A DNA stretch of 64,000 nucleotides. It comes from Bacillota bacterium. Lineage in GTDB: Bacteria; Bacillota; Clostridia; Christensenellales; SZUA-584. Position 1 is the stretch's first letter. The number at the start of each line of letters is the position of its first letter. This document shows positions 7,453-16,745 of the stretch, in pieces. Where the stretch lies: NCBI GenBank assembly GCA_023415795.1, contig JAEZJG010000024.1, positions 44,293 to 108,292 on the forward strand, in the 5' to 3' direction. The notes under the pieces were generated by a model. The model was not told where the DNA came from. It ran no database searches and worked only from the letters and a program-made list of their open reading frames with translations. The position numbers were made by a program, and so were the translations under genes.

Positions 7453-9108
7453 ATGCCGGAATTTATCAGTATGACCATCGGTGACTGGCTGGATCAAAAG
7501 GCCGCGGAGTATCCCGACCGGGAATGCAGCGTGCATCCGCTGGAGGGGCTGCGCTTTACGACTGCGGAGTTTCAGGCACAGGTCAACAAGGTGGCGCGCG
7601 GCCTTATGGCAATGGGCATCCAGAAGGGCGACCATGTGGCCATCTGGGCGACCAACTATCCGCAGTGGGTGCAGACACAGTTTGCCACGGCCAAGATCGG
7701 TGCGGTGCTGGTGACGGTTAATACCAACTACAAGAAATACGAGCTGGAATACCTCCTCAAGCAGTCGGATTCTAAGATGCTGATCATGATGGGCGGCACC
7801 AAGGACAACAACTACGTGGATCACATCTATGCGGTTTGCCCCGAACTGACCAACAGCGAACCCGGCACTCTGGACAGCAAGAAGGTGCCCTTTCTGAAAA
7901 CGGTCGTATTTCTTGACGAGACCAAGCATGAGGGCATGTACAACTGGAGCGATGTGCTGCGGCTGTCCGACAAGGTAACTGAAGAGGAGCGTGCTGCCCG
8001 GCAGGCTTTGTGCGATCCGCACGATGTGATCAACATGCAGTATACGTCGGGCACCACGGGCTTTCCCAAGGGCGTGATGCTGACACATTACAATCTTGTC
8101 AACAACGGCAAGATCATCGGCGAATCGATGGCGTTCTCCAGCGAAGACCGACTGTGCATTACGGTGCCGCTTTTTCACTGCTTCGGCTGCGTGCTGGGCG
8201 TGATGGCGTCCATCACCAACGGCACGACGATGGTGTTTGTGGATCACTTCAACCCTGTCAACGTTCTCAAGGTGCTGGATATGGAGAAGTGCACCGCGTT
8301 CCATGGCGTGCCCACGATGTTTATCGCTATCATGGATCACCCGGACTTTGCGAAATACGATCTGTCGCACCTGCGCACCGGCATCATGGCGGGCGCGAAT
8401 TGCCCGGTAGAGGTGATGAAGGCGGCCGCGGACAAGATGTACATGCGGCACATCACCAGCGTATATGGTCAGACGGAATCGTCGCCCGGCATCACGCAAT
8501 CCACCGTGGAAGATCCGCTGGAGATTCGTGTGTCCACTGTCGGTCGTGCTTATCCCAATGTGGAGGCGCGCGTGGTGGATCCTGAAACGAACGAGGAGGT
8601 GCCGGCAAACACCGTTGGTGAGATCGTGACACGCGGCTATCACGTGATGAAGGGGTATTACAAAATGCCCGAAGCCACGGCACAGGCGATTGACCGCGAC
8701 GGCTGGCTGCACACGGGCGACCTGGGCGTGAAGGACGAGCAGGGGTATTACCGCATCACCGGGCGCTTGAAGGATATGGTCATCCGCGGCGGTGAGAACA
8801 TCTATCCGCGCGAGATTGAGGAGTTCCTTTATACCCATCCGTCCGTGAAGGACGTGCAGGTGGTGGGCGTGCCGGATCACAAATACGGCGAAGAAGTGCT
8901 GGCTTGTGTGATTTTAAAGGAAGGCGCATCGGAGACTGAGGAAGCTATTGTGGAATACGTGAAGCAGGGGCTCTCCAAGCACAAAGCGCCGCGCTATGTC
9001 AAATTTGTGGATTCCTTCCCGATGACAGCAAGCGGCAAAATACAAAAATATAAGCTGCGTGAATGGGGCGTGGAAGCCCTGGGCTTAAAGCAGCCGGATA
9101 ACGAATAA
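7453..9108 (+). CDS. AMP-forming acyl-CoA synthetase (FadD/medium-chain type)
   Basis: A 551-residue ANL-superfamily enzyme. It contains the P-loop YTSGTTGFPKG at residues 197-207, the YGQTE adenine motif, GWLHTGDLG, the hinge GRLKDMVIRGGENIYP near 437-452 and the C-terminal ASGKIQKYK with the catalytic Lys. It adenylates a carboxylic acid and transfers it to CoA in the cytosol. The start at 7453 follows AGGGGG by 6 bases and lies just after the T-box terminator. Regulation by a T-box is unusual for this family; if the specifier is Leu, an acid derived from leucine, such as isovalerate or isocaproate, would be a sensible substrate, but that is inference. Confidence 0.9.
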   Translation: MPEFISMTIGDWLDQKAAEYPDRECSVHPLEGLRFTTAEFQAQVNKVARGLMAMGIQKGDHVAIWATNYPQWVQTQFATAKIGAVLVTVNTNYKKYELEYLLKQSDSKMLIMMGGTKDNNYVDHIYAVCPELTNSEPGTLDSKKVPFLKTVVFLDETKHEGMYNWSDVLRLSDKVTEEERAARQALCDPHDVINMQYTSGTTGFPKGVMLTHYNLVNNGKIIGESMAFSSEDRLCITVPLFHCFGCVLGVMASITNGTTMVFVDHFNPVNVLKVLDMEKCTAFHGVPTMFIAIMDHPDFAKYDLSHLRTGIMAGANCPVEVMKAAADKMYMRHITSVYGQTESSPGITQSTVEDPLEIRVSTVGRAYPNVEARVVDPETNEEVPANTVGEIVTRGYHVMKGYYKMPEATAQAIDRDGWLHTGDLGVKDEQGYYRITGRLKDMVIRGGENIYPREIEEFLYTHPSVKDVQVVGVPDHKYGEEVLACVILKEGASETEEAIVEYVKQGLSKHKAPRYVKFVDSFPMTASGKIQKYKLREWGVEALGLKQPDNE

Positions 9109-9131
9109 CAATCGCCGGAAACGCAAACACA

Positions 9132-9158
9132 TAAAAGGGCTATATGCTCTTTTTTGTT
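9132..9158 (+). terminator. Intrinsic terminator of the acyl-CoA synthetase gene
   Basis: AAAAGGGC pairs with GCTCTTTT (one G-U) around TATAT and runs into TTTTTTG, about 25 bases after the stop. Confidence 0.65.
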
Positions 9159-9238
9159 ATTAGTGGCGGCACAATGGTTTTTCATGGTATACTCGTACTG
9201 GTTACGATTTGACTTCATCTTATAGGGAGGTTGCGGAT

Positions 9239-10657
9239 ATGAGCAAACAACAGGCCGGCGTGATTGGGCTGGCGGTGATGGGAAAGAATCTGGCACTGAA
9301 CATTGCGGAACGCGGATACGCGGTGTCTTTGTATAACCGGACACCGGAGAAGACGAAGGCTGCGATGGCCGAGGCGGGCAGCTTTGACATGACCGCCTAT
9401 TACACTATCGAGGATTTTGTGCGGTCGCTGACGCCGCCGCGCGTCATCATCATGATGGTGAAGGCGGGTGACGCGGTGGACGGCACTATACGCACGCTGC
9501 TGCCGTACCTGACACCGGGAGATGTGCTGATTGACGGCGGCAACTCGTATTATATGGACACGATGCGCCGCATTGCTGAATTGGAAGCGGCGAACATCCG
9601 CTTCATAGGCGCGGGCATTTCGGGCGGCGAAGAGGGCGCGCGACGCGGACCTGCCATCATGCCGGGCGGCGATGAGTCGGCTTATGAGATTGCCGCGCCT
9701 ATACTGACGAGTATAGCAGCGGTGGCAGAGGGCGAGCCATGCTGTGCGTACATCGGCAAGGGCGGCGCGGGTCACTTTGTGAAGATGGTGCACAATGGCA
9801 TCGAATATGCGGACATGCAGCTGATCTGCGAGGCGTACGACATATTGCGCAATGTGTTAAAGCTGTCCGTGGCGGAGATACAGTCGGAATTTGCGGAGTG
9901 GAACCGGGGTGAGCTGAGCAGCTACCTCATAGAGATCACCGCCGATATATTGGGTAAGCAGGATTCGGAGACGGGTTTGCCTATGGTGGATGTAATTCTG
10001 GACGCGGCGGAGCACAAGGGCACGGGCAAGTGGACGAGCCAGACGGCGTTGGATTTGGGCGTCCCCGTTCCCACGATCACCGAGGCGGTATTCGAGCGGT
10101 ATATCTCTGCGATGAAGCCGCTGCGTGTGGCGGCAAGCGCGGCGCTGAAGGGGCCGGAAGCCGCCGAGATTAACTCGAAGGCATTGACAGAGGCCGTCCG
10201 TCAAGCGCTGTATGCCAGCAAGATATGCGCATACGCTCAAGGCTTTGGTCTGATGGCGGCCGCGTCGGATAAGTACGGTTGGGAGCTGAAGCTGGACCGC
10301 ATCGCGGGCATATTCAGGGGTGGCTGCATCATACGGGCGCAGTTCTTGAACAGCATCATGAGCGCTTACCAAGAGCAGCCGCAGCTGGCTAATCTGCTGC
10401 TGGATGAGGGCTTTGCCTATGTGATGAGCCGATACCAACAGGCATGGCGCGAAGTGGTGGGCGCGGCAATACAGGCAGGCTTGCCGGTGCCCGGCATGGC
10501 CAGTGCGCTGACGTATTATGATAGCCTTCGTGCGGCGCAGCTACCTATGAATTTGATGCAGGCGCAGCGCGATTATTTCGGTGCGCATACCTATCAACGC
10601 ACGGACAAGAGCGGATATTTTCACACGCAATGGCAGGATGGCAACACCTGTTCCTGA
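9239..10657 (+). CDS. gnd: 6-phosphogluconate dehydrogenase (decarboxylating)
   Basis: The 472-residue length is that of the long (E. coli type, 468) form. The N-terminal Rossmann motif GLAVMGKNLALN lies at residues 8-19, followed by the NRTPEKT segment expected for NADP binding. The active-site regions GAGISGGEEGARRGPAIMPGG and GHFVKMVHNGIEY with the catalytic Lys, and the C-terminal tail ending in ALTYYDSLR, are intact. It makes ribulose 5-phosphate, CO2 and NADPH. GGGAGG lies 8 bases before the ATG at 9239. The zwf gene follows after 10 bases, so both oxidative pentose phosphate enzymes are co-transcribed; no 6-phosphogluconolactonase gene is present in the operon. Confidence 0.96.
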   Translation: MSKQQAGVIGLAVMGKNLALNIAERGYAVSLYNRTPEKTKAAMAEAGSFDMTAYYTIEDFVRSLTPPRVIIMMVKAGDAVDGTIRTLLPYLTPGDVLIDGGNSYYMDTMRRIAELEAANIRFIGAGISGGEEGARRGPAIMPGGDESAYEIAAPILTSIAAVAEGEPCCAYIGKGGAGHFVKMVHNGIEYADMQLICEAYDILRNVLKLSVAEIQSEFAEWNRGELSSYLIEITADILGKQDSETGLPMVDVILDAAEHKGTGKWTSQTALDLGVPVPTITEAVFERYISAMKPLRVAASAALKGPEAAEINSKALTEAVRQALYASKICAYAQGFGLMAAASDKYGWELKLDRIAGIFRGGCIIRAQFLNSIMSAYQEQPQLANLLLDEGFAYVMSRYQQAWREVVGAAIQAGLPVPGMASALTYYDSLRAAQLPMNLMQAQRDYFGAHTYQRTDKSGYFHTQWQDGNTCS

Positions 10658-10667
10658 CGGAGGGCAT

Positions 10668-12176
10668 ATGAATAAGGACGATAAGAATATAAACATGCCC
10701 GGACTGCTGGTGATATTCGGCGGCACGGGAGACCTGACGCACCGCAAGCTGATGCCCGCGCTGTACAATCTATGTGCGGACGGGCTGCTGCCTGAAAACT
10801 TCACCGTGGTGGCTGTGGGGCGCAGAGATATGACGGATGAACAGTATAGTGTACAGGTGCGCGAGTCGCTGGAGAAGTTCTCACGCAGTCGCATCAATGA
10901 TGCCTGCTGGAGCAAGCTGCGCGCGGCTATCCGCTATTTCAGGCTGGATATCGAGGAAACGTCAGGCTATGTGGGTTTGGGCGAATATCTCAATTCGCTG
11001 GATGCGGATGGACAGGGTATGGGTGGGCGCGTCTATTACCTCGCGGTCGCGCCGGAGCATTTTGTGACCATCGTGTCGGGCTTGCAGGCGGGCAAACTGT
11101 CGCAAAGCGGCGGCGTACATGGGCGGCTGGTGATCGAGAAACCGTTTGGCAAGGATCTTGCCACGGCACAAGCTTTGAACAGCAAGCTTCTTGAGGTGTT
11201 TCCGGAGGAGAGCATTTACCGTATCGATCACTATCTCGGCAAGGAGATGATACAAAACATCATGGTGCTGCGCTTTTGCAACACCGTGTTCGAGTCGCTG
11301 TGGAGCTCCCGGTATATTGATAACATACAGATATCGCTGTGCGAACGGCATGGTGTGGGCACGCGCGGCGGTTATTACGAGCAGTCGGGCGCGATGCGCG
11401 ACATGGTGCAGAACCACGCGTTCCAGATACTCTCGATGGTGGCGATGGAGCCGCCCGGCAGCCTGGAGACTGAGGCGATCCGCGCCGAGAAGGTTAAGGT
11501 GATCCGCGCCATCGAGGGCATGACGCCGGAGTCGCTGGACAGCGATGTGGTGTTCGGGCAGTACGGGCGCGGTATGATCGGCACGCAGGCGGTGCCTGGC
11601 TACCGCGAGGAGGACAAAGTATCTCCCGAGTCGGTAAATGAGACGTTCGTGGCGCTCAAGCTGCACATCAATAACTTCCGCTGGGCTGGTACGCCGTTCT
11701 ACATCCGTTCAGGCAAGCGAATGAAATCCGGTTCGGCGCAGATTGTGGTGCAGTTTAAAGAAATGCCCAATGTGCTTTATTTCAAAGACGGCGCTAAGCA
11801 GGACCCCAATCTGCTGGTGATCCGCATACAGCCGGACGTGGGCGTGCTGTTCCAATTCAACACCAAGGATTCAGGCACGCAGAAGAGCATCGTCACCACC
11901 CGTATGGATACCTGCTATGCCTGCCCTGCACAGGGGAATACGCCCGAGGCTTACGAGCGGCTGCTGTATGACATACTGCGCGGCGATGCAACGCTGTTCT
12001 CGCGCTGGGACGAGGTGGAGGCGTCGTGGAAGCTGGCAGACACCATCATTGAGCACAAGAAGAACGCGTGCTGCTCGCCCAACTATGCCGCCGGGACTAT
12101 GGGGCCGCCTGAGGCAGACGCGCTGCTCGCGCGGGACGGACGCAAATGGCGGGACGAGACGGAGGAATGGCAATGA
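10668..12176 (+). CDS. zwf: Glucose-6-phosphate 1-dehydrogenase
   Basis: A 502-residue enzyme, close to the normal length. The coenzyme motif FGGTGDLTHRKL is near residues 16-27, the substrate and catalytic motif RIDHYLGKE near 185-193, and the conserved RSGKRM near 346. It oxidises glucose 6-phosphate to 6-phosphogluconolactone with NADP+. The ATG at 10668 is preceded by CGGAGGG, which overlaps the end of gnd. Its stop overlaps the start of the cyclase-family gene (ATGA at 12173-12176), so at least three genes are translationally linked. Confidence 0.96.
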   Translation: MNKDDKNINMPGLLVIFGGTGDLTHRKLMPALYNLCADGLLPENFTVVAVGRRDMTDEQYSVQVRESLEKFSRSRINDACWSKLRAAIRYFRLDIEETSGYVGLGEYLNSLDADGQGMGGRVYYLAVAPEHFVTIVSGLQAGKLSQSGGVHGRLVIEKPFGKDLATAQALNSKLLEVFPEESIYRIDHYLGKEMIQNIMVLRFCNTVFESLWSSRYIDNIQISLCERHGVGTRGGYYEQSGAMRDMVQNHAFQILSMVAMEPPGSLETEAIRAEKVKVIRAIEGMTPESLDSDVVFGQYGRGMIGTQAVPGYREEDKVSPESVNETFVALKLHINNFRWAGTPFYIRSGKRMKSGSAQIVVQFKEMPNVLYFKDGAKQDPNLLVIRIQPDVGVLFQFNTKDSGTQKSIVTTRMDTCYACPAQGNTPEAYERLLYDILRGDATLFSRWDEVEASWKLADTIIEHKKNACCSPNYAAGTMGPPEADALLARDGRKWRDETEEWQ

Positions 12177-12799
12177 AAATATACGATATCTCGATGACGA
12201 TAACGCCCGATATGCCCGTTTACAAGGGGCGTGCGGAAAAAAGACCGCATATGTCTGCCGACAGCGACTTTGTGACGGGCACGGCGTATGAAACGCGCAT
12301 TAACATGAACCTGCACACCGGCACGCACATAGACGCGCCGCTGCATTTTGTGGAGGGTGGTGACACCATCGACCACATGCCGCTGGAGAAGACGGTCTGC
12401 AAATGCCGTGTCATCGATGTGACGCATGTGACGGCGGGGATATCATCCGCAGACCTTGAGGGAAAGCTGATAGAGGCGGGGGATTTCGTGCTGCTGAAAT
12501 CGCGCAACTCCTTTGAGAACATATTGGAGGGAGATTTCGTGTATCTGGACGGCACGGGTGCGCAGTATCTCAAAGAAAAGGGCATCGCGGGTGTGGGTTC
12601 CGACGCGCTGGGCATCGAGCGGGCACAGCCGGAGCATGAGACGCACAGGGCGCTGCTGGGCAGCGACATCGTGATACTGGAAGGGTTGCGGCTGGCGGAT
12701 GTGCCCGAGGGGGAATATCTCTTAATTGCTGCGCCGGTGAAGATACAGGCGGAAGCTGCGCCCGTTCGGGCGATACTGATAGCCGGTCTGAGCAAATAG
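12173..12799 (+). CDS. Cyclase family protein (kynurenine formamidase-like metal hydrolase)
   Basis: A 208-residue protein of the cyclase/KynB family. The start region YDISMTITPDMPVYKG and the metal-binding motif NLHTGTHIDAPLHF (near residues 43-56) are hallmarks; the family binds Zn2+ or Mn2+ through the two His and the Asp. Known members hydrolyse N-formylkynurenine or isatin, but many Firmicutes members have no assigned substrate. The ATG at 12173 overlaps the zwf stop and follows GGAGG by 7 bases. Co-transcription with zwf and gnd raises the possibility of a lactone or ester substrate, but nothing in the sequence proves it. Confidence 0.82.
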   Translation: MKIYDISMTITPDMPVYKGRAEKRPHMSADSDFVTGTAYETRINMNLHTGTHIDAPLHFVEGGDTIDHMPLEKTVCKCRVIDVTHVTAGISSADLEGKLIEAGDFVLLKSRNSFENILEGDFVYLDGTGAQYLKEKGIAGVGSDALGIERAQPEHETHRALLGSDIVILEGLRLADVPEGEYLLIAAPVKIQAEAAPVRAILIAGLSK

Positions 12800-12816
12800 T
12801 TTTGCGGAGGAGACAC

Positions 12817-13410
12817 GTGACAGAAGCGGCAATGAGAGAGGTTTTGCAGGAAAGCGCGGCGCAGCGGCAGGTGTGCAACGTGTATTTCTGGTATGACCGA
12901 AACTACTGGAACCTGATACCACTGACGATTGGCGACGAGCTGTTTTTATCTGCCGAGGAAGACGACTTTATCATTGATGGGTACACCATCCGCCGGTTTC
13001 GCGATCTGGACGATGTGGTCGCCAAGGACGATAAGTGCACCGAGATATTACACAAGGAAGGTGTGCTTGAGGCTATTCCTGTGCCGCCCGTCAGCTTGGA
13101 ATCGTGGGAGCAGGTGTTCAAGGATCTGCATGAGTTGGGCGGCAACGTGATTGTGGAGATGGTGCGTCCCGATTCCGACGAGTTCGATTTCGTCATTGGG
13201 CGGATCGAGATCATATTGAAGCAGTCGGTGTTTGTGCGGCATTTTGACGCGGACGGCGTCTGGCAGGACAGACCGGTGAAGATATACTACAGCGATATCG
13301 CCAGCGTGACGTTCGCCTCGCGCTATGTACGTGTTTTCTCAAAGTATCTGGATGAACCGCCCAAGGCGATAATAGCCATTAATAACCCGAATGGCTCATT
13401 AACCGAATAA
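12817..13410 (+). CDS. Uncharacterised 197-residue cytosolic protein
   Basis: I do not recognise this gene. The protein is acidic and soluble with alternating strands and no signal peptide or membrane helix. The repeated pattern of short hydrophobic strands (VCNVYFWYDRNYWNLIPL near the start, AIIAINN at the end) suggests a beta-rich fold, perhaps an SH3/Sm-like barrel pair. The GTG start at 12817 is supported by GGAGG 6 bases upstream; an in-frame TTG at 12802 overlaps that site. It lies 17 bases after the cyclase gene and probably ends the gnd-zwf operon. Confidence 0.7.
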   Translation: MTEAAMREVLQESAAQRQVCNVYFWYDRNYWNLIPLTIGDELFLSAEEDDFIIDGYTIRRFRDLDDVVAKDDKCTEILHKEGVLEAIPVPPVSLESWEQVFKDLHELGGNVIVEMVRPDSDEFDFVIGRIEIILKQSVFVRHFDADGVWQDRPVKIYYSDIASVTFASRYVRVFSKYLDEPPKAIIAINNPNGSLTE

Positions 13411-13868
13411 TGCGTTACAATTTATGGATAGAAAGCGAAATTACGGCGAGGGGATATAATGATTAATATAAAGGATTTTAACTGAAAAATGAAATACTAA
13501 TAATTAATACTAATTATTTTATTGGCCGCCCTCTTCGTAATGAAAATTAAGTCAAGGTGTTATCAGATAAGGAGGCAATAAATCTACAAATAAAAGGTAT
13601 TCTCAGATTATCCAATCAGTATAAAAGAATGAAGTCGTCAATATAAAAATTATGCTATACTATAACATCCAACAAACAACAGTCTCTGCGACGGGGGCAA
13701 TCGAAACCTCCGAAACCAAAACTATTTATTGATATATACACAAATAATAGTGGACAAACACCAATAAAAATCCGATTATAAAGATAGACGGGTAAGCAGC
13801 TGCGAACCGTCGGTTTGTTTTTCTCAAAATGCTACAGATTGAACAACTATGCTTTGGCGAGGGATACC
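13411..13868 (+). other. 458-base AT-rich gap with a structured leader before the c-di-GMP gene
   Basis: No reading frame is supported. Near 13660 a TATACT/TATAAC -10-like stretch could start a transcript. Downstream, GGGG/CCTCC (13692-13713) and ACTATTTA/AATAATAGT (about 13721-13755) can pair, and GACGGGT pairs with ACCGTC at 13787-13811, directly followed by GGTTTGTTTTTC. The last hairpin could act as an attenuator. The architecture resembles a riboswitch leader, but I could not match it to the c-di-GMP-I or c-di-GMP-II consensus. Confidence 0.4.
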
Positions 13869-16073
13869 ATGCAGCAGACAGAACACGACGATGTTGTTTC
13901 ACGATTGCTGGAATCTGATATATCCACCGAAAGCGATTCGACAGAGCTTAAGTTTGCCGACCTCTTTGATCTGGCCGAAATTCAGGAGATACAGGATGCA
14001 TTTTCTAAGGCGACCGGTGTTGCGTCTATCATCACACAAATAGACGGCACGCCCATCACGCGTCCAAGCCGGTTTTGCACCTTCTGCAACGAAATAGTCA
14101 GGAAGACGCCAAAGGGGCTGGAAAACTGCATGTATTCCGATTCCATATTGGGAAGCCCCAAAAAGGACGGTCCGCGCATGCAAAGATGCCTGAGTGGCGG
14201 GCTGATGGACGGCGGCGCCAGCATCATGGTGGGCGAAACACACATTGCCAGCTGGCTCATCGGTCAGGTGCTGGAGCACGAGCCGGATATCGAGATGATA
14301 TTAGCCTATGTGGATGAAATCGGCGCAGATCGGGAGCAGGCGAGATTGGCGCTGAACCAAGTGGCGCGCTTAACGAACGATCAGTTCAAGGCGGTTTGCG
14401 ACTTCCTTTTCATCATGGCTCGGCAGCTGTCCGAGCTGGCCATGAAGAATTTAGTGCAAGCGCGCGAGATCGCCAAACGCAGAAGATATGAGCTGGAAAT
14501 CAAGCAAATCAACGAGAATCTGGAGAGAATCGTTCAGCAGAGAACCGCGGAGCTCAGTGAAATGAACGCGCATCTGGAGGAAAAGATATCGCAGAGAACG
14601 GATTGGCTTTCAGATATTAACGCCGTTTTGGAGAACGAGATTAAGGCGAGAATTGAGGTCGAGAAATCTCTGAGAGCCAGCGAACGCGTGTTGTACGAAT
14701 CGCAAAAGGTGGCTCATATCGGCAGCTATGTGATGGACTATGCGAAGGGCATATGGAAAAGCTCCCCCGAACTGGGCCGTATCTTTGGCGTAGACAGCGA
14801 ATCGCTGCGTTCTCTGAACGATTGGTTGCGCATCGTGAAGCCAGAGTTCCGAAAGCGCGTGCACAATCTGTTCTACAAGGAGCAAGGCAATCAAAATCGG
14901 TATGAGCTGGAATATATGATTGTCCGGCAGAGCGATGGTATGGAGCGGTGGGTGCATCATATCTGCGAGTATAATCGCGATAAGGATATTGAACAGACGC
15001 AAATCATCGGAACAGTGCAGGATATCACAGAATACAAGAAAACTGAAAACAGAATACTTCATTTAAGCTATCACGATAACCTAACCAACCTCCATAACAG
15101 ACGCTATTATGAAGAGGCTATTAAACGGCTGGATATTGAAAAGAATCTGCCGATCACCATTGTTATGGGAGACGTGAATGGGCTCAAGATGATCAATGAC
15201 GCATTTGGACACGCGCTGGGTGACGAGCTGCTCAAAAAAGCTTCACACGTGATCCAAAGCATATGCCACCAGTGTGCGTCCATAGCGCGCTGGGGCGGTG
15301 ACGAGTTTGTGATACTGTTGCCCAAGACGACATCTGACGAAGCGGAACAAATTGTGGGGCAGATGAGAAAACGGGCAACCGGAGTGCAGGTCTGCGATAT
15401 ACCGCTCAGCATATCCTATGGCTGGGCGACCAAGGAGACGCCGGATGTCAATATTATTCAGGTGCTCAAGCGTGCCGAAGACCTAATGTATAAAAACAAG
15501 GTGATCGAAAAGAAGGGAATGCGCGGCAATACGATCACCACCATACTCAACGCTCTGCATGAGAAAAGCCCCCGTGAGGAGCTGCACTCAACCCGTGTCA
15601 GCAAGCTTTGCCGCAGCATCGGTCATGCTATGCAGTTCTCGGAATCAAGCATCGGTATGCTGCAAACGGCGGGTATGCTGCATGACATCGGAAAAATCGC
15701 CATCCACGAGGGTATTCTCAACAAGCCGGACAGGCTTAGCGCGCGCGAATGGGACCAGATGAGGCGGCATCCGGACATCGGCTACCGTATACTCGGTTCG
15801 TCGCATGACATGATCGAGCTTGCCGAATGCATACTGGCCCACCACGAGCGCTGGGATGGCATGGGTTATCCCAAGGGGCTCAAGGGTGCAGAGATACCCA
15901 TCGAAGCCAGAATTATTGCAATAGCCGATACGTTTGACGCAATGACAAGCAATCGCCCATATCAACAGGCACTGAGCCGCGAGGTGGCACTGGCGGAGAT
16001 TTTGCGATGCTCCGGCACGCAATTCGACCCGGATCTCGTGCGAGTGTTCGTGGATAAGGTGACCGTAGAGTGA
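13869..16073 (+). CDS. PocR-PAS-GGDEF-HD-GYP c-di-GMP turnover protein
   Basis: A 734-residue cytosolic protein with no membrane helix. Domains in order: PocR-type ligand-binding domain (about 28-190, with the conserved cysteines of FCTFCNEI and GLENCMYSD), coiled coil (195-265), PAS fold (285-385), GGDEF (400-535; DVNGLKMINDAFGH and an intact WGGDEF near 475), and HD-GYP (550-730; HDIGKIAIHEGILNKP and HHERWDGMGYPKG). Both catalytic motifs look complete, so it may both make and hydrolyse c-di-GMP under control of the sensor domains. GAGGG lies upstream of the ATG at 13869; an in-frame TTG at 13815 lies right at the leader hairpin. Confidence 0.9.
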   Translation: MQQTEHDDVVSRLLESDISTESDSTELKFADLFDLAEIQEIQDAFSKATGVASIITQIDGTPITRPSRFCTFCNEIVRKTPKGLENCMYSDSILGSPKKDGPRMQRCLSGGLMDGGASIMVGETHIASWLIGQVLEHEPDIEMILAYVDEIGADREQARLALNQVARLTNDQFKAVCDFLFIMARQLSELAMKNLVQAREIAKRRRYELEIKQINENLERIVQQRTAELSEMNAHLEEKISQRTDWLSDINAVLENEIKARIEVEKSLRASERVLYESQKVAHIGSYVMDYAKGIWKSSPELGRIFGVDSESLRSLNDWLRIVKPEFRKRVHNLFYKEQGNQNRYELEYMIVRQSDGMERWVHHICEYNRDKDIEQTQIIGTVQDITEYKKTENRILHLSYHDNLTNLHNRRYYEEAIKRLDIEKNLPITIVMGDVNGLKMINDAFGHALGDELLKKASHVIQSICHQCASIARWGGDEFVILLPKTTSDEAEQIVGQMRKRATGVQVCDIPLSISYGWATKETPDVNIIQVLKRAEDLMYKNKVIEKKGMRGNTITTILNALHEKSPREELHSTRVSKLCRSIGHAMQFSESSIGMLQTAGMLHDIGKIAIHEGILNKPDRLSAREWDQMRRHPDIGYRILGSSHDMIELAECILAHHERWDGMGYPKGLKGAEIPIEARIIAIADTFDAMTSNRPYQQALSREVALAEILRCSGTQFDPDLVRVFVDKVTVE

Positions 16074-16304
16074 TAGTCTATGGTGTTGGCAGGTTTGGCA
16101 TATCGGCAGAGATAATTCCGGTCTGTTATAGTAATATCAAGCGTGATATAAGGCCAATAGATTAGCATATTGTTTAATCACAAACATTACAAAATGAACA
16201 TTTAATAATTATTTAGTTTTTTTAACTGATTTAGTTGCTATTTTATTAAATAAAACACCATTAATTAAATTTCTATAATAATCCTGCAAGTGAGGTGATG
16301 GTGA

Positions 16305-16698
16305 TAAAAATCAATTAGTACCACACGAGCAGGTTATAAAAATGATCACTGGGGAGATTGCGGCCAAAGTACAAGCGGATGTTATTGTTGAAGACATGAA
16401 CGGCCCACAACCTTTGAGGCAGATAACATACTGGCTAAGAGGGTATAACGGTGGTGCCAGACATTCTTGCCAACGCTAGCGGCGCTATCGTTTCCTATTT
16501 CTAATGGACTCAGAATATTAATCGCTAATGTGGGACGAGGAGGAAATTTACCGGGCTTTGGAGAAGATTATAATACGGGCATTTAACTACGTTTGGGATT
16601 GCTCTGCGGTGCAGTCGGTGCCTCTGAGAAATGGGGCGTACATTGTTGCGATAGACCGACTGGTTCGGCCAAGGAATATTCGGGCGCAAATGCTGTAA
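16305..16698 (+). pseudogene. Decayed 3' end of a glutamate dehydrogenase gene
   Basis: Reading across frames recovers the C-terminal half of NAD(P)-glutamate dehydrogenase. First comes ITGEIAAKVQADVIVE then an NGP motif, then EADNILAKR after a one-base shift, then VVPDILANASGAIVSYF in the third frame, then WTQNINR. The last part, WDEEEIYRALEKII to VPLRNGAYIVAIDRL, is one intact frame (16531-16698) with the typical GDH C-terminal pattern. There are at least two frameshifts and two in-frame stops, one replacing the Glu after SYF. The N-terminal half is missing; the 230 AT-rich bases upstream (16074-16304) hold nothing recognisable. This is old decay, not sequencing error. Confidence 0.85.
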
Positions 16699-16745
16699 TT
16701 ATTCGGAAGACTATCTTTCGAGGTATATGAAGGAGATTTTGTGAA

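Noticed and set aside
7426..8880. Long open frame (484 codons) on the minus strand
   Set aside because: It is the antisense shadow of the acyl-CoA synthetase gene; composition is His/Arg-rich and no ribosome site fits.
13680..13812. Leader considered as a c-di-GMP-I or -II riboswitch
   Set aside because: The conserved class-specific cores could not be aligned by eye; kept only as an unassigned structured leader.
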